NCBI RefSeq assembly: GCF_030530635.1
Contig: NZ_JAUMUL010000086.1
Location: 1 to 9,710, forward strand
Length of the DNA stretch: 9,710 nt
DNA from: Actinomyces sp.
GTDB lineage: Bacteria; Actinomycetota; Actinomycetes; Actinomycetales; Actinomycetaceae
Direction: 5' to 3'
Shown: one piece after another, positions 1-5,857 of the stretch
How positions within the stretch are numbered: position 1 is the first letter of the stretch
How the letters are laid out: each line of letters begins with the position of its first letter
Position numbers and translations under genes: made by a program
The notes under the pieces: model-generated
Seen by the model: the letters and a program-made list of their open reading frames with translations, nothing else
The model's database searches: none
What the model was told of the DNA's origin: nothing

Positions 1-33
1 CTACCGATCTGGGTACGTAAGTTCTACCGATCT
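1..33. repeat. Short direct repeat, CTACCGATCT twice
   Basis: CTACCGATCT occurs at 1-10 and again at 24-33, a 23-base period, just downstream of the peptidase stop codon. The intervening bases include GGTACGTAAG. The first copy touches the window edge, so this may be the end of a longer array. No terminator hairpin is visible between it and the stop codon. Its function is unknown. It is weakly reminiscent of the repeats at the right end, since both contain GTACG/CGTAC-type cores, but the units are not the same. Confidence 0.5.
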
Positions 34-41
34 CGGCGATG

Positions 42-2420
42 TCAGCGGGTGGCGGCCCGCCGGGCGAAGGTGTGGATGAGCGCGCTGGTGGCGGCCCGCT
101 GGGCGGAGACCGCCGTGCCGGCGTGGCCGCCCTCGCTTTGCTCCACATAGCTGACCGCGAGCCCCAGCGCGCGCATCCGGTAGGCCATGGTGCGTGCGTG
201 CGCCGGGTGCACGCGGTCATCGGCGGTGGAGGTGAGCAGCAGCAGCGGTGGATACTCCCGGCCCGGCACCAGGGCATGGAAGGGGGACAGAGGCCGCATG
301 GTCTCCCAGTCGTCGGGATCGTCCGGGTCCCCGAACTCCGAGCGCCACATCGCGCCGGTCAGCAGACGCGTGTATCGCTCCAGGTCCAGCAGTGGCGCCT
401 CCGCGATCGCCCCGCCGATCAGCTCGGGGTGGAGTGTGAACATCTCGCCGACCAGCAGACCGCCCGCGCTGCCACCGTGCACTATGAGCTGCCCCGGCGT
501 GGTCGCCCCGCGGTCGATCAGCGAGCGTGCCACCGCCGCGAAGTCTTCCACCACCCGGTGGCGTTCCCGGCCGGTGCCCGCCAGGTGCCAGCCGGGACCG
601 TACTCGCCGCCGCCACGGGTGCATGCCACCACGTAGGTGCCGCCGCGCTCCAGCCAGGCCTTGCCGGTAAGCGGCTGATAGCAGGGGGTCTGACTGGTGC
701 CGAAGGCGCCATAGCCGTACAGCAGGGTCGGGCCTGGGGCCGTCCCGCCCTCGCCTGTGTCCGCTCCGCTGCGCGGCCGACCGATCTGGAAGTAGGGCAC
801 GCGAGTGCCGTCCGCGCTGACCGCCACATGCTGGCTCACCCGCACTCCGCTGGCGTCGAAGCGCGTGGGCGCCTGCCGCAGCACCGACATGCCGGTGACC
901 TCGCCCACCTCCGTCAGGCGGGCGAGCGTGAGCGTAGGCGGGGTGGTCCACCCCGAGGCGGAGATGAACAGGTAGTCGGTGTCCCGCTGCCGCACCGCCT
1001 GGGCGGTCACCTCCAACAGGGGGCGGCCCGGTCGCAGCTCGGTGGGGTCCGGGGCGGCGTCGGCCTCGGCTTCACTCGGGCGATAGGCGGCCCCGGTCAG
1101 GTCGATCCAGTGGTGACGCCACTGCCCCCGGTCGACGGCGTGCTCGCCCGACTCCGGCCGCGACGGCGGGGTGCACACCTCCAGCCGGACGGCGACGTCG
1201 TCCAGCACCGTGAGCACCAGGTGGTGGCGGGTCCACGTGGCGGCGGACAGGAAGGATGAGGACGTGGGGGCGAACAGCACCTCCAGTCCGTCGCGCTCCC
1301 CGTTCAGCCACTCCGCCAGAGGTGCCCCCAGCAGCATGCCCGGCTCGTAGCGGTGCCCGGCCATCTCCCAGGGCTCACGCAGCTGAATCGTCACCCAGTC
1401 GCGTCCCACCCCCACGGAGGCCGACGGCGGGGCTTCGATCAAGACCGCGTCCGTCGGCACGATCTCCTCGTCGGCCGCAAGCGCCCGCCGCGCCGCGTTC
1501 TGGCCGGCGGGCATGACGGCGTCGTCGGGCAGCCACCAGACCCGGGTATCGCCCAGGCCGCCCATGCTCATGAGCCAGGTGCGGCCCCACGCATCGCAAC
1601 TGACCCGGGTGAGGACGGCATGTGGGGCCGCGGTGATCAGCACCTCGGCGTCCTGGGCCGCCTGCCCACGGCGCAGGCGGCGTGCCTGGCGCGGCAGTCC
1701 GGCTGGCGACAGGGAGCCGGCACCGAAGTCGTCCGAAAGCAGGCAGGTGTCGCCGTCGGTGCCCCAGGCGAGCGTGCCCTTGGAGGTCGGCTTATGGAAG
1801 CCGCCCTCGGCGGGGGTGAGGAAACGCCGCTTCTCCAGGTCGAACTCCTCGGTGACGGTGGCGTCCGACCCGCCCTCGGACAGGGACACCAGGGCGCGGC
1901 GCCCGGCCAGCGGCCCGGTCTGCAGCACCTGCGCCCCCGCCCAGGACAGGTCCAGGCCGCGCCTGCGCCGCTCGGCGTCCAGGTCGAGCAGCACCTCCCA
2001 GTCGGTGGCGGCGCCGTCGTCGGGACGCGGCGGACGGGAGGGGGCGCCGGACGCGTAAGACGCCCAGGTGGTGCGGCGCCACACCCCCCGCGGGTGGGCG
2101 GCATCGGTCCAGAAGTTGTAGACCATGCCGGCCGCCTCGGTGACGGCGGGCAGCCGGTCGGGCGCCTCCAGAATCTCCTGGAGCGCGGCGGTCAGGCGCA
2201 GGTAGTCGACGTCGTCGGTGAAGGCGGACATGGTCTCATCCGTGCGCGCGGCTGCCCAGGCCAGGGCGCGCTCGCCGGTGGGTTCGTAGAGCCACTCGGG
2301 CACGGGCGGCAGGCTGGGCGCGTCGGGTGGCGACGCATCGGCGGGCGCGGCGTTGGGCGGAGAGTCGTCGACGGGCGCGGTGTCGGGCGCTTGGGCGGCG
2401 TCGGTGCGGTCCACCGGCAT
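42..2420 (-). CDS. Prolyl oligopeptidase family (S9A-type) serine peptidase
   Basis: The predicted product is 792 residues, typical for S9A peptidases, which cleave short peptides, usually after proline. The C-terminal alpha/beta-hydrolase domain (from about residue 560) carries the complete triad: nucleophile Ser651 in GGSAGG, Asp734/735 in DDRVHP and His766 in GGHAG. Upstream are the oxyanion-side YGYGAFG (568-574) and the TRGGGEYGPGWH block (601-612). Residues about 70-550 match the propeller region, including DFGAGSLSPAG near 231-241. Residues 10-40 are a low-complexity Pro/Ala/Asp linker. There is no signal peptide, so it is probably cytoplasmic. The frame stays open to a GTG at 2567, but the added 49 residues look non-protein-like and that start has no Shine-Dalgarno sequence. 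I chose the ATG at 2420 because family similarity begins just after it, although its own ribosome site is weak too. The exact substrate is not predictable. It is transcribed away from the sugar cluster and probably unrelated to it. Confidence 0.93.
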   Translation of the reverse strand: MPVDRTDAAQAPDTAPVDDSPPNAAPADASPPDAPSLPPVPEWLYEPTGERALAWAAARTDETMSAFTDDVDYLRLTAALQEILEAPDRLPAVTEAAGMVYNFWTDAAHPRGVWRRTTWASYASGAPSRPPRPDDGAATDWEVLLDLDAERRRRGLDLSWAGAQVLQTGPLAGRRALVSLSEGGSDATVTEEFDLEKRRFLTPAEGGFHKPTSKGTLAWGTDGDTCLLSDDFGAGSLSPAGLPRQARRLRRGQAAQDAEVLITAAPHAVLTRVSCDAWGRTWLMSMGGLGDTRVWWLPDDAVMPAGQNAARRALAADEEIVPTDAVLIEAPPSASVGVGRDWVTIQLREPWEMAGHRYEPGMLLGAPLAEWLNGERDGLEVLFAPTSSSFLSAATWTRHHLVLTVLDDVAVRLEVCTPPSRPESGEHAVDRGQWRHHWIDLTGAAYRPSEAEADAAPDPTELRPGRPLLEVTAQAVRQRDTDYLFISASGWTTPPTLTLARLTEVGEVTGMSVLRQAPTRFDASGVRVSQHVAVSADGTRVPYFQIGRPRSGADTGEGGTAPGPTLLYGYGAFGTSQTPCYQPLTGKAWLERGGTYVVACTRGGGEYGPGWHLAGTGRERHRVVEDFAAVARSLIDRGATTPGQLIVHGGSAGGLLVGEMFTLHPELIGGAIAEAPLLDLERYTRLLTGAMWRSEFGDPDDPDDWETMRPLSPFHALVPGREYPPLLLLTSTADDRVHPAHARTMAYRMRALGLAVSYVEQSEGGHAGTAVSAQRAATSALIHTFARRAATR

Positions 2421-2571
2421 ATTGCAGCACACTTCGATCGGAGTAGCGTGCCCGCCTTGGAGCGGGTCCGGGGGATAGGAGACCACCTGGCATCCCGACC
2501 CGCTCAGCCCAGACAGCGCCGATGACCCGCCATTTTGCTTGTCAGGTGAGCACGTGGGCTGGCACAATGGA

Positions 2572-2606
2572 GGGGAGCCACCCGGTTGGTACCCGGATGA
2601 CTCCCC
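2572..2606 (-). terminator. Terminator-like stem-loop after the small ORF
   Basis: GGGGAGCCA (2572-2580) pairs with TGACTCCCC (2598-2606) with one mismatch in nine, around a 17-base loop that contains two CCCGG copies. It starts 13 bases beyond the stop codon of the small minus-strand ORF. On the minus strand the stem is followed by TCCATTGTG, which is only weakly T-rich. It could end that transcript before the peptidase gene, but could also be an attenuator or a processing hairpin. Confidence 0.4.
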
Positions 2607-2618
2607 GACGTAAGCGGC

Positions 2619-2762
2619 TCATCCGAACCACTTACTGAGGGCATCCGTCAGGACACCTACGGCCCGGACCAGACGAGCGATGGCGTTAATCAGTTCGCTC
2701 GCCTGCCGGGCCGTAATCCTGTCCTTCCGGACCTTAACGTGTCGGCCTTTCGGTTTGGACAC
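2619..2762 (-). CDS. Small hypothetical protein (47 aa), basic N-terminus and amphipathic helix
   Basis: The frame runs from GTG at 2762 to TGA at 2619. AGGAGG (2776-2771) lies 8 bases before the start, and a second perfect AAGGAGGT (2789-2782) lies just upstream. An in-frame GTG at 2769-2771 is possible but sits on the Shine-Dalgarno sequence. The product starts SKPKGRHVKVRKDR, strongly basic, followed by ITARQASELINAI and ARLVRAVGVLTDALSKWFG, which should form amphipathic helix. It has no signal peptide and no cysteines. By hand count the ORF is about 60% GC, and it uses AAA, ATT, GTT, GTA and AGT codons that its neighbours rarely use, which suggests acquired DNA. I do not recognise the family. 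A small DNA- or membrane-binding peptide, a bacteriocin-like peptide or a fragment of a mobile element are all possible. Confidence 0.55.
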   Translation of the reverse strand: MSKPKGRHVKVRKDRITARQASELINAIARLVRAVGVLTDALSKWFG

Positions 2763-2769
2763 GGCCCCC

Positions 2770-2789
2770 ACCTCCTCCCTAACCTCCTT
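2770..2789 (-). promoter_or_regulatory. Double Shine-Dalgarno stretch of the small ORF
   Basis: On the minus strand this purine-rich stretch contains AAGGAGGT (2789-2782), a perfect anti-16S match, followed by AGGAGGT (2776-2770). The second copy is well spaced (7-8 bases) from the GTG at 2762 and decides that start. Two strong sites in tandem are unusual. A TGA in the same frame, just upstream, closes any longer reading. Confidence 0.6.
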
Positions 2790-2859
2790 CTTCCCCGGCT
2801 GTCAGGACAGTGGCGTTCCGGGAGAAGGTGCCGGAGAAGGCGGCTTCAGGATAACTGTG

Positions 2860-2881
2860 GGCACCGACACGTATCGGTGCC
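2860..2881. promoter_or_regulatory. 22-bp near-perfect palindrome, probable operator
   Basis: GGCACCGA (2860-2867) and TCGGTGCC (2874-2881) are perfect inverted arms around CACGTA, whose inner ACGT is itself palindromic, so 10 of 11 base pairs match. It lies about 70 bases upstream of the DUF1593 ATG and about 100 bases upstream of the small ORF on the other strand. There is no T-run on either side, which argues against a terminator. The length and central CG fit an operator for a dimeric repressor such as a LacI- or TetR-type protein. No second copy was found in the window, so the regulator is unknown. Confidence 0.5.
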
Positions 2882-2951
2882 GACAACGGTCGGGGTCCGT
2901 TCAGGGGTTGTCTAGTACTCGCAGTGGGCCGCGGTGTGGCAGGCTCTGACC

Positions 2952-4511
2952 ATGCGCAAGGAAGCCTTCCCGCGGACCGACTGGCCCCGCGTCGTGGTCA
3001 CCACCGACCCCGAGCTGGATGACCTGAACTCCATGATCCGCCTGCTCACCCACGCCGCGGAGATCGACCTGTGCGGCCTGGTGTATGCGGGCAGCAAGTT
3101 CCACTACACCGGCGATCCCGCCCGCGGCATCGCACCTCACCGCTGGCCCGCCCCCGGCGCCAGACTCCACATCGACGAGGCCATCGACGCCTACGCGCAG
3201 GTGGAGGACACCCTGCGCGTGCACGACCCGCGCTTCCCCACCGCCGCCCATATGCGGTCCCTGGTGCGCATGGGCAATATCGCCAACGAGGGGGAGATGG
3301 ACGAAGTCACCCCCGGCTCCACGCTCATCGCCGACCTACTGCGCGAGATCGCCCTGACGCCCGACGGCGCCACCGGCGAGGGCGGCGCCCTGCTGGACGC
3401 CGTCCGCCCCCTGTTCATCCAGGCCTGGGGCGGCATCTCCACCTTCGCCCGTGCCCTGCGCACCGTCGAGGAGGAGCTCGGCGGACGGGAGGACTGGCCC
3501 GTGCTCAAGCAGCGAGTACTGGACCGGGTGGTGCTGTCCTCCTTCGGGGAGCAGGACTCCACCCTGAGCAGTTACATTCGCCCGCACTGGCCCGGCCTGG
3601 AGCACCGCGAGGTCGCCACCCTCACCTGGGGTTACACCACCCGGGACGTGCTGCTCCCCGCCGACCTCGAACTCGTCGGTGCGCAGTGGACGCGCGAGCA
3701 TGTCAGCGCCCGGGGCCCGCTGGGGGCCGCCTACCGGGTGTGGGGCGACGGGCGGCGCATGGCCGCCGACTTCGACCCCGAGGACTACTTCGGCCAGACC
3801 GGCAAGACCGAGGCGCAGCTGCGCGAGGAGGGCTATCAGGTGTGGTGCCCGGTGCAGGAGCCCGGCGCCTTCATCTCCGAGGGCGACACCTCCAACTTCA
3901 CCCTGCTGATCCCCAATGGCCTGCACTCCTGGGAGGACGCCACCTTCGGCGGCTGGGGCGGCCGGCAGGTGCCCCACCCGGAGCTGCCCGACACCCTCAC
4001 CTCCGACATGCGCTTCACCCTGCCCGGCCTGCCGCAGCCCGACTACCCCCAGCAGGTGGTGGACCGCGCCGCCGACGGCACCACCCCGCCCGAGTACCAC
4101 ATGACCCGCTGGTGGCGGGCCCTGCAGCACGAGTTCGCGGCCCGCCTGGCCTGGTCGGTGACGCCCCGCTACGAGGACGCCAACCACCCGCCGGCCGTCG
4201 TCGTCGAGCACCCCGACGGCGGGAACGGCCTGGTGCGGCGTGTGCGCCCCGGCGAGGTGGTCACCCTGACTGCCACGGCCACCGACTCCGACGGCGACCA
4301 CGTGCTGCTGCGCTGGTGGGCCTACCCGGAGGCCGGACCGAACCCGTGCCCGACGCCGCCGCGCATTCGGGACGACGGCGCCGGCACCGCCGTGGTGACC
4401 GTGCCCGCCGACGCTCAGCCCGGCCAGGCCATCCACCTGATCGTGGAGGGCACCGACACCGGTACGCCGCCGCTGACCCGCTACCAGCGCATCGTGCTCG
4501 AGGTCGTCTGA
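2952..4511 (+). CDS. DUF1593 / Sde182-type protein (nucleoside-hydrolase-like domain plus Ig-like C-domain)
   Basis: The product is 519 residues from ATG 2952. A GTG at 2934 is in frame but has no ribosome site, while an AGG lies 9 bases before the ATG. Residues 13-30 read RVVVTTDPELDDLNSMIR, matching the DxDPxxDD calcium-binding start of nucleoside hydrolases, with Asp19, Asp23 and Asp24 in place. Later blocks typical of the DUF1593 family are AWGGISTFARAL (about 156-167), SSFGEQDSTL (about 196-205) and EDATFGGWGGRQ (about 328-339). From about residue 409 a beta-rich Ig/cadherin-like C-domain follows (HPPAVVVEHPDGG, ATATDSDGDHVLLRWW). Family members are often annotated as cellulose-binding or nucleoside-hydrolase-related and occur in polysaccharide loci, but no activity is firmly known. 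There is no signal peptide, so it is probably cytoplasmic. A glycoside-cleaving role on products of the adjacent GH enzymes is an inference. It converges with the GH1 gene, with seven bases between the stop codons. Confidence 0.85.
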   Translation: MRKEAFPRTDWPRVVVTTDPELDDLNSMIRLLTHAAEIDLCGLVYAGSKFHYTGDPARGIAPHRWPAPGARLHIDEAIDAYAQVEDTLRVHDPRFPTAAHMRSLVRMGNIANEGEMDEVTPGSTLIADLLREIALTPDGATGEGGALLDAVRPLFIQAWGGISTFARALRTVEEELGGREDWPVLKQRVLDRVVLSSFGEQDSTLSSYIRPHWPGLEHREVATLTWGYTTRDVLLPADLELVGAQWTREHVSARGPLGAAYRVWGDGRRMAADFDPEDYFGQTGKTEAQLREEGYQVWCPVQEPGAFISEGDTSNFTLLIPNGLHSWEDATFGGWGGRQVPHPELPDTLTSDMRFTLPGLPQPDYPQQVVDRAADGTTPPEYHMTRWWRALQHEFAARLAWSVTPRYEDANHPPAVVVEHPDGGNGLVRRVRPGEVVTLTATATDSDGDHVLLRWWAYPEAGPNPCPTPPRIRDDGAGTAVVTVPADAQPGQAIHLIVEGTDTGTPPLTRYQRIVLEVV

Positions 4512-4523
4512 GGCCGGCTCAGA
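4507..4523. other. Inverted repeat spanning two convergent stop codons
   Basis: TCTGAG (4507-4512) and CTCAGA (4518-4523) are perfect 6-bp arms around GCCGG. The TGA of the DUF1593 gene lies in the left arm and the complementary TGA of the GH1 gene in the right arm. The stem is short and lacks T-runs, so it is at best a weak bidirectional terminator and may be a by-product of the mirrored stop codons. Confidence 0.35.
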
Positions 4524-5790
4524 GGCCGGACTCGAGGGAGGCGGCGTTCTCGGCTGCGATCCGGCCCAGCCAGGCCAAGGAGGGCTTGGGTGTGCGGGCG
4601 AAGTCGCGCTCGCGGTCCACGGCGATCAGCCCGAAGGTCGGCTCCCAGCGGCCCCACTCGTAGTTGTCCAGCAGCGACCAGTGACAGTACCCGCGCACAT
4701 CCGCCCCCTCGGCGACGGCGGCGACCAGGCCCCGCAGCGCCTCGGTGGTGTAGGCGATGCGGCGGGCGTCGTCGGTGGTGGCGATGCCGTTCTCCGTGAC
4801 CAGTAGCGGCTTGCCGTAACGTTCCCAGTAGCGGCGCAGGTTGATGCCCAGCGCGTCGGGCCGGTAGGCCCAGCCGGTCAGCGTGTTCTCCGGCGATTCG
4901 GGGTGCGGGACGGGGCCGTTCGCATCCACCGGCTGGGAGGTGTAGGCCTGCACCCCGATGAAGTCGTCCTCGGCGGTCGCGTCCAGGTAGACGCCCTCCC
5001 ACTGGTGGAATACCCGCTCGAAGACCTCTTCATTGCCCGGGGTGGGGGTGAAGGCCTGAGCGGCGATCGCCCAGCCGACCCGCGCCTGCGGGGCGGTCTC
5101 GCGCAGGACGGTGCGGGCGGCGGCGTGCATGGTGATGAGCTTCGGGGCCAGGTCTAGCGACGGGGCGGGCAGAATGGCCATCCGCTCGGTGGGTGCCGCC
5201 GACGCGGCGTCGTCGGCGCCATCTTCCGCCCTACCGGCCCCGGTCCCGATCAGGGCGCTCGATTCTTCGTGGCTCTTGCCGACGACGGCGGTCATGCCGG
5301 CCATCAGGTTCAGGATGTTGGGCTCGTTGATGGTGATGATCCAGTGCACGTCATGCAGGATCTCGGCGACGTGGCGCACATAGGCGGCGAAGCGGTCGGG
5401 GGCGTCGGCGCGCTGAATGCCGCCGTCGAGCGTGAACCACAGCGGGCAGGTGAAGTGGTGCAGGGTGATGATCGGCTCCAGGGCGTACTCGTGGCAGGCG
5501 TCGATCATGTCCCGGTAGTGCAGCAGGGCGGCGCGGGAGAACTCGCCGTCGGCAGGCTCAATGCGGGACCACTCGATGGAGAAGCGGTACGCCTTCAGCC
5601 CGCCCTCGGCCGCCAGGCGGATGTCCTCGCGGTAGCGGTGGAAGGAGTCGCAGGCGGAGCCGGACTTCTCCGGCATCAGGCCGGCGGGGGAGTGCTCCAC
5701 CGCCCAGAAGTCGGAGGCGACATTGTCGCCCTCCACCTGATGGGCGGCGGTGGAGGCGCCCCAGATGAAGTCGTCGCGCAGGATGGTCAT
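4519..5790 (-). CDS. Glycoside hydrolase family 1 beta-glycosidase (beta-glucosidase-like)
   Basis: The product is 423 residues, slightly short for GH1 (usually 440-480). It would hydrolyse beta-linked glucosides, galactosides or related disaccharides by a retaining mechanism. The N-terminal FIWGASTAAHQVEG (8-21) includes the substrate-binding Gln18. LHHFTCPLWF lies at 110-119. The acid/base Glu156 sits in TINEPN, the nucleophile Glu333 in VTENG, and HWSLLDNYEWG (370-380) with PTFGL closes the pocket. About 25 residues after the acid/base (180-205) are an Ala/Asp-rich insertion. There is no signal peptide, so the enzyme is cytoplasmic and not the phospho-binding type by any clear sign. ATG 5790 is chosen because AAAGGA lies 8 bases upstream. 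It is preceded, 67 bases away and on the same strand, by the large glycosidase, so the two are probably co-transcribed. The exact sugar specificity cannot be read. Confidence 0.95.
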   Translation of the reverse strand: MTILRDDFIWGASTAAHQVEGDNVASDFWAVEHSPAGLMPEKSGSACDSFHRYREDIRLAAEGGLKAYRFSIEWSRIEPADGEFSRAALLHYRDMIDACHEYALEPIITLHHFTCPLWFTLDGGIQRADAPDRFAAYVRHVAEILHDVHWIITINEPNILNLMAGMTAVVGKSHEESSALIGTGAGRAEDGADDAASAAPTERMAILPAPSLDLAPKLITMHAAARTVLRETAPQARVGWAIAAQAFTPTPGNEEVFERVFHQWEGVYLDATAEDDFIGVQAYTSQPVDANGPVPHPESPENTLTGWAYRPDALGINLRRYWERYGKPLLVTENGIATTDDARRIAYTTEALRGLVAAVAEGADVRGYCHWSLLDNYEWGRWEPTFGLIAVDRERDFARTPKPSLAWLGRIAAENAASLESGL

Positions 5791-5857
5791 GGCTTGGGTC
5801 CTTTCGTCTTTGAAAGCGGGGTAGGTGCGGTGAATTGGTCGGTGTGTGGCCGTGGCC

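Larger units (their letters stand above)
2421..2951. other. Long intergenic region (531 bases) between peptidase and DUF1593 genes
   Basis: This stretch separates two divergent genes and is too long for ordinary promoters alone. It holds a small minus-strand ORF (2619-2762) with a strong ribosome site, a terminator-like stem-loop beyond that ORF (2572-2606), a tandem GGAGAAGG pair (2821-2828 and 2833-2840) and a 22-bp palindrome (2860-2881). On the plus strand TTGTCA (2539-2544) and CACAAT (2563-2568), 18 bases apart, resemble a promoter, but no plus-strand gene follows directly. I could not place a convincing promoter for either flanking gene. Confidence 0.6.

Noticed and set aside
39..2525. 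Long plus-strand open frames (39-1259, 1353-2525) opposite the peptidase gene
   Set aside because: They lie antisense to a clear S9 peptidase with an intact catalytic triad. Their Gly/Arg/Pro/His-rich products are the usual shadow of GC-rich coding DNA.
2421..2567. Upstream GTG start extending the peptidase by 49 residues
   Set aside because: The added residues look like translated leader DNA, and there is no Shine-Dalgarno sequence at 2567.
2680..2949. Plus-strand 89-codon frame in the intergenic region
   Set aside because: It has no ribosome site, Ser/Arg/Gly-rich shadow composition, and runs antisense to the better-supported small ORF.
3071..4663. Long frames overlapping DUF1593 (3071-4663 plus, 3336-4436 minus)
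   Set aside because: They have arginine/proline- or glycine/valine-rich shadow composition and no domains, while the DUF1593 frame is well supported.
5801..5816. CTTTC/GAAAG inverted pair before GH1 as an operator
   Set aside because: The 5-base arms are too short, and they overlap the ribosome binding site.
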